This document shows positions 7,837-16,151 of a stretch of DNA of 62,634 nt, piece by piece. The first letter of the stretch is position 1, and each line of letters begins with the position of its first letter. The notes beneath the pieces were generated by a model. The model did not search any database. It was given only the letters and a program-made list of their open reading frames with translations, and had not been told where the DNA came from. Made by a program: the position numbers and the translations under genes. The DNA comes from a virus, in the IMG/VR virus record IMGVR_UViG_3300028298_000008, positions 1-62,634 of that record, one strand, 5' to 3'.

Positions 7837-8092
7837 AAAAGAGCTTCAAAAATCACGCGATTATCTGCTTCAAGATCGGCAACATATGTTGCATTGCTTG
7901 GGGATCATAAGAACAATTCTTATCCCTAACTGTAAACATGATGGAGTTGCTCCAGAAGCTGTTGTTGCTGCCGTTTTGAGAGCAGAAGAGATAGGAAACA
8001 TAAAGCCTTTTACTGAACTCCAGATAAGGGAGTGGCAACAAAGTATAGGTCAAGAAATTATCAAAAACATTGCGGAGGCAATCCATGAATAA
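7829..8092 (+). CDS. Hypothetical helical protein
   Basis: 87 residues, predicted all-helical and charged at both ends. Overlaps the previous stop by 8 bp with GGAAAG upstream. No family recognised. Confidence 0.55.
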   Translation: MTKKELQKSRDYLLQDRQHMLHCLGIIRTILIPNCKHDGVAPEAVVAAVLRAEEIGNIKPFTELQIREWQQSIGQEIIKNIAEAIHE

Positions 8093-8459
8093 ACACACCG
8101 ACCTTGAATTGACGCGCATATGCTCGGAGTGGTTGGGTTGGAAAAGGGGATTTGGCACCCTGCGTATTGGAGGAAAAGATTTTAGCGATAAATACTGGTG
8201 GGACAAAAATAAAAAGATTGTCGCTGCTTTTGATCCCCTCTACAATGACAATGACCTATGGAAAAGGGTTATCCCAAAATTGCCCAAAAGATACGTCGTT
8301 TGCATTTGCGGCGGAACATATGACCTATACGATTCGGAAAGCAAATGCCCGATACCGTCAAGGGGCGATGTGAGCAACCTCCCCCGCGCCATTCTTGAGC
8401 TTGTGGCGGAGATTGCAGAAAAGGAGGCGAAAGATGAAAATCATCCAAAAGATTCTTGA
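8085..8459 (+). CDS. Hypothetical phage protein
   Basis: 124 residues from the ATG at 8085 (GCGGAGG upstream; an earlier in-frame codon at 8070 lacks a site). Aromatic-rich centre (DKYWWDK, YVVCICGGTYDLYD) and an acidic C-terminal helix. Phage proteins with an N-terminal L-x-WLGW-K motif of this kind are common accessory genes of unknown function. Confidence 0.6.
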   Translation: MNKHTDLELTRICSEWLGWKRGFGTLRIGGKDFSDKYWWDKNKKIVAAFDPLYNDNDLWKRVIPKLPKRYVVCICGGTYDLYDSESKCPIPSRGDVSNLPRAILELVAEIAEKEAKDENHPKDS

Positions 8460-8607
8460 AAAACTCTTGCCCATCAAGCAGATTCCTTTATGGGCAAGAT
8501 ATGGATCGGTTTATAAAGGAAATATGCATCAGCCAAGACAGATGTTCTCGTTTGATCCACAGGAGAGGTTTAGTCATATTCAATTCGAGGAGAGATCAAT
8601 AAAATAA
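8434..8607 (+). CDS. Small hypothetical protein
   Basis: 57 residues from the ATG at 8434, with AAAGGAGG upstream and a 26-bp overlap with the previous gene. Amphipathic basic N-terminal helix (KIIQKILEKLLPIK), then a polar C-terminus. No family recognised. Confidence 0.5.
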   Translation: MKIIQKILEKLLPIKQIPLWARYGSVYKGNMHQPRQMFSFDPQERFSHIQFEERSIK

Positions 8608-8652
8608 GATTGACAGTAATTGTTACATAGGACAGTTACATGGAGGATGGGC

Positions 8653-8997
8653 ATGGCGAAGAGAACATCCGTTGTACATTGCAAGAAAGATCCTTATGAT
8701 ATTTATATTGGCAGACCTTCTCCGTGGGGGAATCCTTTTATTGAGGGAAGGCATGGAGATAGAGCAAAAGTTATAGAGAAATTTCATCGCCATGCAGCAA
8801 AAGACCCATTTATTATAAGCAATCTCTACCTATTGAAAGGCAAAGTGCTTGGCTGCTGGTGCAAGCCCAAACCATGTCACGGGGACGTTTTAGCTGCTAT
8901 GGTTTATATGACTTGTGCCAATTGTGAAAGCAATCTGAAATGTGAGACCGCTTTCGATTGGTATAATACAAACGATGCTTGTCTGATGGAGAAATGA
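8653..8997 (+). CDS. DUF4326-like protein with C-terminal Cys extension
   Basis: 114 residues. The motif series IYIGRPSPWGNPF, then GKVLGCWCKPKPCHGD, is the signature of the DUF4326 family found in phages and bacteria; its biochemical role is not established. A short C-terminal extension adds a C-x2-C pair and two more Cys. The ATG at 8653 was chosen for TGGAGGA upstream; an earlier in-frame start at 8620 has no site. Confidence 0.8.
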   Translation: MAKRTSVVHCKKDPYDIYIGRPSPWGNPFIEGRHGDRAKVIEKFHRHAAKDPFIISNLYLLKGKVLGCWCKPKPCHGDVLAAMVYMTCANCESNLKCETAFDWYNTNDACLMEK

Positions 8998-8998
8998 G

Positions 8999-9223
8999 AT
9001 GGTAAGACAATGTATATTCATGTATGAAATAAAGACCTTATTTTTTACTTTTATGCTTTCATTTAGTTGTATAATCTTAATTCCTTTTGGGATTAATCCG
9101 TTTCTTGGGCTTCCTATAAGTTTGTTGTCAGGATTAATTTACCTTAAATGTCGCAGGAAGTTAATGTATAAAATATATACGCAACAAGAAATAAAAAATT
9201 TACAAGGAAGTATTTGGGCGTAA
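8999..9223 (+). CDS. Small membrane protein
   Basis: 74 residues with two hydrophobic segments (about 12-32 and 34-50) separated by an Asn/Pro turn, then a basic cytoplasmic-looking tail. An ATG at 9020 is an alternative start. Function unknown; small two-pass proteins of this type can be holin-like or superinfection-related, but nothing here decides that. Confidence 0.5.
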   Translation: MVRQCIFMYEIKTLFFTFMLSFSCIILIPFGINPFLGLPISLLSGLIYLKCRRKLMYKIYTQQEIKNLQGSIWA

Positions 9224-9243
9224 ATATAAAGAGGAGAAAGGAA

Positions 9244-9327
9244 ATGTTTAAAAAATGGTTCTCTAAAAAGAAAGAAGAAAAGACTCCTGCAGAAAGCAAT
9301 CAGAAACCAGAATGGGAAGTGAAATGA
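9244..9327 (+). CDS. Very small basic ORF (27 aa)
   Basis: 27 residues, Lys/Glu-rich, with AGAGGAGAAAGG upstream and a 4-bp ATGA overlap with the next gene. The signals look real; function unknown. Confidence 0.4.
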   Translation: MFKKWFSKKKEEKTPAESNQKPEWEVK

Positions 9328-9488
9328 AAAATACAATTTTTAATTCCGACGAGTGCCAAGCTTTGCTTGATTTAATTGATAAAGTAGGAGACAATACACC
9401 TTGGCCTCTTTTAACAGATGAAGAACATGTGGTGTATAATAAACTTAAAAAGGCTGGAGCGTTCTACGTTCCAAAAAAGCAATTATAA
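9324..9488 (+). CDS. Small hypothetical protein (54 aa)
   Basis: 54 residues: a helix (CQALLDLIDKVG), a Pro-Trp-Pro turn, a helix (EEHVVYNKLKKAG), a short strand. Coupled to the previous frame by ATGA. Phage proteins with this two-helix pattern are frequent but uncharacterised. Confidence 0.45.
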   Translation: MKNTIFNSDECQALLDLIDKVGDNTPWPLLTDEEHVVYNKLKKAGAFYVPKKQL

Positions 9489-9514
9489 AGAAAGCGTTGG
9501 AGAAGCGAAGAGTT

Positions 9515-9643
9515 ATGAGTACAGAATGGTTATGTATTAAAGATTATGAAGAAATGTGTAAACAAGAAGGGAAGGAATATGAAGTCAAGACAATCCCTAA
9601 TTGGTTTGACTTCCCTTGCATAATTTGTGGAGAAATGAAATGA
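9515..9643 (+). CDS. Small Cys-containing ORF (42 aa)
   Basis: 42 residues ending in PCIICGEMK, with GCGAAGAG upstream and an ATGA overlap with the following gene. A single C-x2-C pair suggests half a metal site. Low support. Confidence 0.35.
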   Translation: MSTEWLCIKDYEEMCKQEGKEYEVKTIPNWFDFPCIICGEMK

Positions 9644-9903
9644 TAATTAATGTTGAGGGAGACATAATTGCACCTGATGGCAATATTTATGCTTTATGGT
9701 CTTTTATGGGCAAAATGTCAATACTTGAATACTTGTACATACTGGCTGGCTTTCAAAAAGAAATGTCTCCTTTTCCTTTACAAATTAATATGCCTTGCGG
9801 GAAGGAATATCATTATGAAAGTGAAGCAAGTATTCCATCTAAATCTATACCTTGTAGATGTGGCGACGAAACCCATTACGTTTTCAAATATTTTCATAAT
9901 TAA
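9640..9903 (+). CDS. Hypothetical protein with C-terminal CxC
   Basis: 87 residues from the ATG at 9640, overlapping the preceding stop. Cys residues (PCGKEYHYE and PCRCGDE) could bind a metal. No family recognised. TAAAGGAGG follows for the next gene. Confidence 0.5.
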   Translation: MIINVEGDIIAPDGNIYALWSFMGKMSILEYLYILAGFQKEMSPFPLQINMPCGKEYHYESEASIPSKSIPCRCGDETHYVFKYFHN

Positions 9904-9914
9904 AGGAGGAACAA

Positions 9915-10268
9915 ATGAAAGAGTTTTATTATTATTTCAGAGACAAAGACAGGCATCCAAGAATCACCGTTTGCCTGATTGAGAATGGTAGTTGTTATCA
10001 TCGAGGGATTTCATTATGCTCTTTCTCCGAGAAAGAATTATCTAAAGAAAGAGGACGAAGGACGGCAAGAAGCCGAGCGATTCGAGCAATGTATACTTTC
10101 TCAAATTCATCTCCGGCGTTAAGAAAGGAGTCCCATGAAGTTTTGAAGGCGTGTAATGTGCCTTTTGGTCTTTTTGTACCTTATGAAGAATTCAAAAGCA
10201 TGTACAAAGTAGAGCTAACACCATTCGAACAGAAACTGGTGGATTATGGCAAAGAAAAGTCTGTATGA
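9915..10268 (+). CDS. Hypothetical phage protein
   Basis: 117 residues with a strand-rich aromatic N-terminus (EFYYYFRDKD) and a basic helix rich in Arg (GRRTARSRAIRAM). This pattern, a small beta sheet then an Arg-helix, is seen in uncharacterised phage proteins. AAAGGAGG precedes the start; the 3' end overlaps the DnaJ gene by 23 bp. Confidence 0.55.
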   Translation: MKEFYYYFRDKDRHPRITVCLIENGSCYHRGISLCSFSEKELSKERGRRTARSRAIRAMYTFSNSSPALRKESHEVLKACNVPFGLFVPYEEFKSMYKVELTPFEQKLVDYGKEKSV

Positions 10269-10914
10269 CGAACTTGGCGTCAAAAAAGACGCCTCAAAAG
10301 AGGAGATCAAGAAAAAGTTTCGCAAGTTGGCAAAGCGATTCCACCCTGATGTAAACGGTGGTAGTGGTGAGAAATTCAAAAAGCTAACAGAAGCGTATAA
10401 AATCTTGATCTCAGACGATCTCAGGGCGCACTACGACGCAACTGGGGAACAAAGAAAACGAGATGATCCTGGGAAGGTATATGTAACTGCACTGAATATG
10501 TTTGCTTCATTATTTTTAAGCCTGGCGGAGGAGGATATGGATGGCGAAACAGATTATATAAGGAGTATAAGAGAATCTTGTAAAAGCTCCCTCATTCTGA
10601 CAGACAAAGAAATAACAAAGGCCACAAAAAAAATAAAAAAATGGGAAGACTTAAAGGACAGAATAGTGTATAAAGGAAAGACGACAAACATCCTTGCAGA
10701 TCATATTGATGAGAAAATCCGTGCCTTACACCTCGCCATATCAGATACCAATCTTGATATTAAAATAATGAGGAAGGTTCTGGAAATAATAGAGGAATAT
10801 GAAGTGATGCAGCCAGAAATGATTTTTGCTCAAATAGCTTCTATCCCATTTCAGCCATATGCACACGGAAGATCCATATTTGAAGACATATTTAAAGACT
10901 ACAAAGTGAGCTGA
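10246..10914 (+). CDS. DnaJ-domain co-chaperone-like protein
   Basis: 222 residues. A complete J-domain (about 3-68) with SLYDELGV at the start and the catalytic HPD triplet at 33-35, the motif that stimulates Hsp70/DnaK ATPase. There is no Gly/Phe region or zinc domain; the remaining ~150 residues are helical and unfamiliar. It would recruit host DnaK to a phage-specific target, perhaps in replication or assembly. It lies at the boundary between small accessory genes and the glycan island. Confidence 0.85.
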   Translation: MAKKSLYDELGVKKDASKEEIKKKFRKLAKRFHPDVNGGSGEKFKKLTEAYKILISDDLRAHYDATGEQRKRDDPGKVYVTALNMFASLFLSLAEEDMDGETDYIRSIRESCKSSLILTDKEITKATKKIKKWEDLKDRIVYKGKTTNILADHIDEKIRALHLAISDTNLDIKIMRKVLEIIEEYEVMQPEMIFAQIASIPFQPYAHGRSIFEDIFKDYKVS

Positions 10915-10926
10915 ATAAAAAGCTCA
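10907..10926 (+). terminator. Weak intergenic hairpin after the DnaJ gene
   Basis: A 6-bp inverted repeat (TGAGCT / AGCTCA) flanks an 8-nt AT loop and overlaps the DnaJ-gene stop codon. It is followed by TCTTATAAAA rather than a clean T-run. It may mark a weak pause before the glycan island. Confidence 0.25.
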
Positions 10927-10946
10927 TCTTATAAAAGGAGGGATTA

Positions 10947-13058
10947 ATGATCAAAATTCTTTTGGTTGGAGACCATCCGGAAGGACCAACAGGTAATGCT
11001 CACATGATGCATGGTATAGCAAGCCAGATAGACCCGGAGAAATTTCAAGTAGCTATATTAGCGATAAACCCAAGGCTGGCCATTACATCTGAACGAACTT
11101 TTGAACATTCCAAATGGCCTATCCTGGATGTTCATTCCGTGACAAACCCTTGTGCATGGGAGCATTCTCTTATTGGATTGGTTGCCGGCAAGCAACCAAT
11201 TGATATTGTCTTGTTTGTCGGATTGGATATATGGATGTTTGCTTTTACTTTATCTTCTTTGGTTGAGATAAAAAAGAAAAGAAAGATTATAATTGCATCC
11301 TTATTTCCATACGAATTTTATTCGGTGAAAAAAGAATGGCTCGATTGGTTAGCTATGATAGATATTCCTCTTGTTTATTCAGAATTTGGCTTTAATAAAT
11401 TAAAGCCTTTCGTAAATAAAGTGCAATACTTTCGTCCTCCCCTATTCGACGCAAAACAATTTCTTCCTTTCTCGAAAGAGAAACGATTTGAGGCAAGGAA
11501 AAAGCTGTTTAAGTCTATCAATGATGAAAACTTTGTCTTTGGGTTTTTCGGCAATAATCAGTATAGAAAGGATCCACAAAGAGTAATACGTTCCTTTTTC
11601 CAGACAAAACAAATATGCCCAAACAATAAATTATACCTGCATACAGAAGTAACCACAGGCCCATTTAATATACCAAGATACTTAAAAGACTGCGGAAATC
11701 AACTTGGAGACGTGTTTATTAAAAAACAAAAATATCAATATGATACCACAGCTATGGTAGAGATGTATAATGCTGTGGATTGTCTTGTGAGTGCCTCCTG
11801 GCAGGAGGGATTAAGTTGGACGATCTTAGAAGCCATGCTATGCGGAACTCCTGTTGTGGCAGCAAACAATACAGCACACATTGAACTTTTAAAAGGTGGT
11901 GCAGGGTTGCCTGTAAAATGTGACGAGCTTGCTTACCTACCAATTGATATGGGAGAAAACTGCACTTATATTGAAACATACGCTTGCAACCCAGACTCCC
12001 TGACAAAAGCCATGTTAAAAGTAATGAAACCAAAGGTAAGAGAAGGTTTAATAAAACGGGGATTTGAACGAGCCCGTGAATGGTTAGCAGGGGTGGGAGA
12101 CATAAATGATGTCTTTATAAAAGCCATCGAATCTTCTCAGACAAACATCTCTGAAAAAACAAAGAAAGAGATAGGGATAAAAACTGAAAGGAAGAAAGAA
12201 GTTTTATTCGCTCAATACTCTTCCGCAGGTGATGTTTTAATGACAACAAGAGCATTAAAAGGCATTAAAGAAATGTTTAAAGGACTACCATTGACCTATA
12301 TGACTTCTCCTCAATACATGGACATTTTGATTCACAATCCTCACATTGATAAAATAAGGTCATGGAACGAAAAAGCATTCAATGAATATGAATTTGTTTT
12401 GAATCCACATGGTGACAGAATTGGTCCTGGTCATTGGGGGAGAAACAGTAATTCCCTTCTTTCTGATTTCTATTGGAAGATATTGATGGTGCAGCCCTGT
12501 GACTTTTTTATTGAGAAAGTGATGCCTCCTCAAAATATTTCCCTTTCAATTACTACAGCAAGGAAACCAATTCTTATTCTTCATACTACAGGAGGGGATG
12601 CTGAATTTCGAACATACAAATATATGGTTGACATAGCCGAAGCAACCAAAGAAAAATACTTTACTGTTCAGGTAGGTGCGGCAACCGACTATCCTGCAGG
12701 TTCACAACTTGATCTAAGAGGAGCTTTGTCCTTCAGGGAATCTGCTTGGGTTGTAAGTAAAGCCGAGTTAGCAGTCACAGTAGATTCCTTCATCAGTCAT
12801 TTATGTGGGGCTTTAGGAGTGTCCCAAGTTTGTTTATTTGGTTGTGGTAATTGTAATGTGGTGAGACCGAATCAAATGAATGGCATTCTTACTTGCATGG
12901 TAATTGATTATGTGAACGATTGCTTAGGACTTGGTCCTTGCTCTGCATCAGTAAGAAACTGCCCTCTCCCTTGTACAGGGCGGCACAATCCTAAATCTGT
13001 GCTAAAGGAAATCGAGGAGATAGAAAAAGATTTGGCGAAACAGAAGAGAATGGAATAA
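10947..13058 (+). CDS. Two-domain glycosyltransferase: GT4-like + GT9-like fusion
   Basis: 703 residues with AAAGGAGG upstream. Residues 1 to about 400 look like a GT-B GT4-type glycosyltransferase: N-terminal KILLVGDHPEG, FGFFGNNQYRKDP, and the E-x7-E nucleotide-sugar motif (Glu 287 and Glu 295) in QEGLSWTILEA, then GTPVVA. From about 417 a second GT-B module begins (VLFAQYSSAGDVLMTTRAL), with a late motif SKAELAVTVDSFISHLCGALG. This matches the ADP-heptose:LPS heptosyltransferase (GT9) family. One chain could add two sugars in sequence. Which acceptor is modified cannot be seen. Confidence 0.8.
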   Translation: MIKILLVGDHPEGPTGNAHMMHGIASQIDPEKFQVAILAINPRLAITSERTFEHSKWPILDVHSVTNPCAWEHSLIGLVAGKQPIDIVLFVGLDIWMFAFTLSSLVEIKKKRKIIIASLFPYEFYSVKKEWLDWLAMIDIPLVYSEFGFNKLKPFVNKVQYFRPPLFDAKQFLPFSKEKRFEARKKLFKSINDENFVFGFFGNNQYRKDPQRVIRSFFQTKQICPNNKLYLHTEVTTGPFNIPRYLKDCGNQLGDVFIKKQKYQYDTTAMVEMYNAVDCLVSASWQEGLSWTILEAMLCGTPVVAANNTAHIELLKGGAGLPVKCDELAYLPIDMGENCTYIETYACNPDSLTKAMLKVMKPKVREGLIKRGFERAREWLAGVGDINDVFIKAIESSQTNISEKTKKEIGIKTERKKEVLFAQYSSAGDVLMTTRALKGIKEMFKGLPLTYMTSPQYMDILIHNPHIDKIRSWNEKAFNEYEFVLNPHGDRIGPGHWGRNSNSLLSDFYWKILMVQPCDFFIEKVMPPQNISLSITTARKPILILHTTGGDAEFRTYKYMVDIAEATKEKYFTVQVGAATDYPAGSQLDLRGALSFRESAWVVSKAELAVTVDSFISHLCGALGVSQVCLFGCGNCNVVRPNQMNGILTCMVIDYVNDCLGLGPCSASVRNCPLPCTGRHNPKSVLKEIEEIEKDLAKQKRME

Positions 13059-13081
13059 TATATATGAATAAAGGAGGAGCG

Positions 13082-13771
13082 ATGAAGAAACTGGTTGTGG
13101 CATCAAATATGTTTAATGAACACCATCAATTAGAGGAATGGTTTGCTTTTGTAAAGCAGATCGCGGATGCCGGCATTGTTATTGTAGACACAGGTTCTAC
13201 TGATGGAACAATCGAATATGCCAGAGAACAAGGAGCCGTCGTCATTATTGACGACATTATTCTGCGTGAGGGATATGGACCAGCTCGTAATCACCTACGA
13301 GAAATGTCAATAATACATTTCCCCAAAGCTCATTGGATGATCTATCTCGATGGCGATGAGAGAATTCTTGAAAAGGATTTCCACAATCTTCGTTTTACAA
13401 AAGATTATCTGATTGATGCTTTTGACGTGGTAGCTCTTCCACGTGTCGATTGGATGAACAAAGAAATGACTGAAGCGGCAAAAGACTGGCGAGTATACCC
13501 AGACTGGCAGGCTCGCATGTCAAGATTAAATAGTGGAGTAAAATATATTCGGAGACTCCACGAACAGATTGAAGGCCATAAAGCCATATATACAAATCTG
13601 AATCTGCCCAAGATCAATCATTTCCACCGCTCAGCAGGGAAAGAAACAAGGGATCGGATAGGGCGTATCTGTGCGAAGTTGCACGCAGAGGATCAAGATT
13701 ATGGGCATACTTATCCAAAGCATCCCAAAGAGGATTTATATTATGAACAGTATAAAAAAGAAGGATTGTAA
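13082..13771 (+). CDS. GT2-family glycosyltransferase
   Basis: 229 residues. GT-A features: an N-terminal NMFNEHHQLEEW, VDTGSTDGT at 35-43 for nucleotide binding, YLDGDERI with the DxD-like DGDE at 90-93, and a C-terminal RLHEQIEG / HFHRS segment, typical of SPBc2-like/TPR-linked GT2 enzymes. The ATG at 13082 has AAAGGAGG upstream; the ATG at 13064 does not. The 3' end overlaps the endonuclease gene by 29 bp. Confidence 0.8.
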   Translation: MKKLVVASNMFNEHHQLEEWFAFVKQIADAGIVIVDTGSTDGTIEYAREQGAVVIIDDIILREGYGPARNHLREMSIIHFPKAHWMIYLDGDERILEKDFHNLRFTKDYLIDAFDVVALPRVDWMNKEMTEAAKDWRVYPDWQARMSRLNSGVKYIRRLHEQIEGHKAIYTNLNLPKINHFHRSAGKETRDRIGRICAKLHAEDQDYGHTYPKHPKEDLYYEQYKKEGL

Positions 13772-14417
13772 TGCTCCTAATTGCAACAGAAGCTCCTTTA
13801 GGCACAGTTTGTACTGTGAGCGTCACAATAAACAGTTGAAACTGTTCGGTAGGATACGCACGGAATTTGTTAGAAGCAAAAAAGAACCTAATGAAATTAT
13901 TGTGGAACAAAACATAGGAAGGATTCTTTTGTATAATGAATTTGGTGAGGTAATAAAAGAAACAATAATTGATATTAATCAGATTGACAAAGTAAAAAAA
14001 TATAAATGGACTTTTGATGGGAGGTATGCCATAAACATAAATAATAGACTGTATCTACACCATCTCATTTTCAACTTTCAAAAAGAAAAGGGAAGGTTTA
14101 TTGATCATAAAAACGGAAATGGTCTTGATAATCGATTATCCAATTTGAGATCATGTACACAGGCCCAAAATTTATGGAATAGAACATATCAGATAAATAA
14201 TAAAATAGGATATAAAGGTGTTTCCTGGTGCAACAAGAGAAACAAATGGAGGGTAGCAATTTCGTTTAATGACACTTACAAACACATAGGATACTTCCAT
14301 ACAATTAAAGAGGCTGTAGAGGCACACAGAAAAGCCTGTATCCAGTATCATGGAAAGTTTGCTTATCCTGAACATCATAAAGAAGCGGAGTACGCTGAAT
14401 ATGGAGGAATGAAATGA
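13743..14417 (+). CDS. HNH-AP2 homing endonuclease (copy 1)
   Basis: 224 residues from the ATG at 13743 (AGAGGA upstream). Order: a C-x4-C...C-x2-H zinc finger (Cys 9, Cys 14, Cys 25, His 28); a PNEI-x-VE strand region shared with two other copies in this window; an HNH core with RLYLHHLIF and IDHKNGNGLDNR; and a C-terminal AP2 DNA-binding domain (GYKGVSW to GKFAYPE). Such proteins are selfish mobile endonucleases. It sits between glycan-island genes and overlaps the GT2 gene end. Confidence 0.85.
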   Translation: MNSIKKKDCNAPNCNRSSFRHSLYCERHNKQLKLFGRIRTEFVRSKKEPNEIIVEQNIGRILLYNEFGEVIKETIIDINQIDKVKKYKWTFDGRYAININNRLYLHHLIFNFQKEKGRFIDHKNGNGLDNRLSNLRSCTQAQNLWNRTYQINNKIGYKGVSWCNKRNKWRVAISFNDTYKHIGYFHTIKEAVEAHRKACIQYHGKFAYPEHHKEAEYAEYGGMK

Positions 14418-14674
14418 AAAAAGAAGATTTCGTAAATTTTATAAAAAAAACATTAAAAGCAGTAGAAAATGATGACTCCGCAGAAGGAAGCATTAGATAC
14501 GAATGGGGGAAAGAAAGAGACCTCTATAATGTCAATGCCTTTGTCCGAGTGGGTAACTCAATGGGTCAAGGAGGTTGTGTGCTTGTTAATGAAAAATTGA
14601 GGGACGATCCTCCGCAAGGACCAGAAGAAATTGAGGAAAGCAGCGATGCCGTAACAGAATGTGGAGATAAGTAA
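14414..14674 (+). CDS. Small acidic hypothetical protein
   Basis: 86 residues starting at an ATGA overlap with the endonuclease stop. N-terminal helix with Lys/Phe, then a short beta region, then an acidic Pro/Glu-rich tail. No family recognised. Confidence 0.5.
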   Translation: MKKEDFVNFIKKTLKAVENDDSAEGSIRYEWGKERDLYNVNAFVRVGNSMGQGGCVLVNEKLRDDPPQGPEEIEESSDAVTECGDK

Positions 14675-14686
14675 AAGGAGCTTGAA

Positions 14687-14752
14687 ATGGCAGAAGGCGT
14701 CCACCGCATTACAGAAGAAAGGGAACGCTTCCTGAAGGAAGGATTAAAATGA
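14687..14752 (+). pseudogene. 21-aa ORF resembling the N-terminus of the DegT gene (possible remnant)
   Basis: The peptide begins MAEGVHRITEERERF, and the aminotransferase at 16939 begins MSEGVYRITQEFEEA. The M-x-EGV-x-RIT match, with matching DNA around the start, suggests a shared origin. The frame then stops and overlaps the methyltransferase start by 4 bp. AAAAGGAG precedes it. It may be a decayed or truncated copy, or just a short leader. Confidence 0.35.
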
Positions 14753-15456
14753 TCCAGGAAATCCCGGAAGAAACAAAGTATTTCTTTCTTGAAAGTGTCT
14801 GGAAAGATTACTTCCGATACAAAATGGAAGATATGAAAATGATAAGGTTTGGTTGGGAGGGAGAAGATAAGAATCTGAAAGCCTTCAATAGTAAAAAAGA
14901 GTATATAGAATGGTATTGCTTTCATCCAAAAGCACCAGAGCCTTATAGAGATTTTGGTTTCTATACTCGTGAGCTGACAGCATTATCAAATTTTATGCGA
15001 CCAAAAGTAATCGTTGAGATTGGCACGGGTCTTGGAGCAGGTACTTTTCTTCTTTATCACTTGAATCCAGATGCCCATCTAATCACAATAGACAGAAAGC
15101 AATTCCAGAAAGCCCCTGAGAACATGGTATTTCAAACAGGTGATCTTGCTATAATTAATGGTATTCCTTACAATTTTATATGGGGGAATTCGTCCTCTGC
15201 TATCATAACAAAGAAATTCAATCTGTGCTTCATTGACGGAGATCATTCTTTTGCAGCCGTTTGGGAAGACAGTTTATGGGCTTGGGAAAACAAGGACGAG
15301 GACAACTTTGTAATTATTTGGCATGACTTTCGTGAGGACAACCCTGAGTTTGAAGGATTAAGGAAGGCAATAAAGTTGTTTTCTGAATGGGCAAATATTG
15401 ACATTCATAAATTGAAAGACAGCTCAACGGCGTGGTGCTACAGGAGATCAGAATGA
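14749..15456 (+). CDS. Class I SAM methyltransferase (Methyltransf_24/TylF-like)
   Basis: 235 residues. Motif I VEIGTGLGAG at 89-98, motif II-like LITIDRK, and a late FIDGDHSF near 161-168, the pattern of sugar O-methyltransferases and the related cephalosporin-hydroxylase group. The ~80-residue N-terminal extension is helical. Probably methylates a sugar or a small substrate linked to the glycan island. Overlaps the next gene by ATGA. Confidence 0.7.
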   Translation: MIQEIPEETKYFFLESVWKDYFRYKMEDMKMIRFGWEGEDKNLKAFNSKKEYIEWYCFHPKAPEPYRDFGFYTRELTALSNFMRPKVIVEIGTGLGAGTFLLYHLNPDAHLITIDRKQFQKAPENMVFQTGDLAIINGIPYNFIWGNSSSAIITKKFNLCFIDGDHSFAAVWEDSLWAWENKDEDNFVIIWHDFREDNPEFEGLRKAIKLFSEWANIDIHKLKDSSTAWCYRRSE

Positions 15457-16151
15457 AAAGAATACCAATCTTAATCCTGTGCATTGGTGAGCAAGGAGCA
15501 AGTGTCTTGTCAAAGACTTTTAATTTATGTGGAATGTCCTTGGGCAATGAAAAAACATATTGGCACCCTGAATACAATACCCCAAATTGGGAGCACTCTT
15601 ATGTAACTGCAATAATGGCTTGGGTGCATCAACGACCAAAAGAAGAATGGCAGTTGGCGTTAAGAAAAGTTCTTCAATCTTACAAAGCAGAAGCCGAAAA
15701 TGAAAACTGGAAATGTTATGGAATAAAAACGTCAAGCGGTATCTGCAATTCAAAATGGGGAATGGGAGTGAGTGATATTCTCAAGGAAGAATGGCCAGAC
15801 GCTCTTTATTTTAGTGTGCTAAGAAGACCTAACGTAAATCACCCTGATGCAAATGATCATTGGAACAGTGTTTGGGTAGGAAGAAAAGGAATCGTTGATA
15901 GAGGAGGAGTGTTTGTTCTTTTTCCAGATGCTTGGCTGGACGGAACAATACAAAAGGTTATTGAGGCCTCAGGCCTTGTCTGGAAAGAAGAAGCCATCTC
16001 TGCATTTGAAAAAAGAGAAGCGGAAACTCCTTTGCCTACTATTGAAGAAGAAAAAGTATATTATGATATTTATCCCATAGAGAAAGAGCAAAGGGATTAC
16101 TTATGGAATAAAAACAAAGAAAACTTCCAGAGGATGAAGGAAATGAAATGA
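15453..16151 (+). CDS. Sulfotransferase-fold-like protein
   Basis: 232 residues from the ATG at 15453. The N-terminus (RIPILILCIGEQGASVLSKTFNLCGMSLG) aligns by eye with the PAPS-binding start of bacterial sulfotransferases, but the usual RSGT P-loop is changed to EQGAS. A central LYFSVLRRPN resembles the second PAPS motif (R-P at the strand end). C-terminal half is charged and helical. Sulfation of a sugar is plausible but the altered loop makes activity uncertain. Confidence 0.5.
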   Translation: MKRIPILILCIGEQGASVLSKTFNLCGMSLGNEKTYWHPEYNTPNWEHSYVTAIMAWVHQRPKEEWQLALRKVLQSYKAEAENENWKCYGIKTSSGICNSKWGMGVSDILKEEWPDALYFSVLRRPNVNHPDANDHWNSVWVGRKGIVDRGGVFVLFPDAWLDGTIQKVIEASGLVWKEEAISAFEKREAETPLPTIEEEKVYYDIYPIEKEQRDYLWNKNKENFQRMKEMK

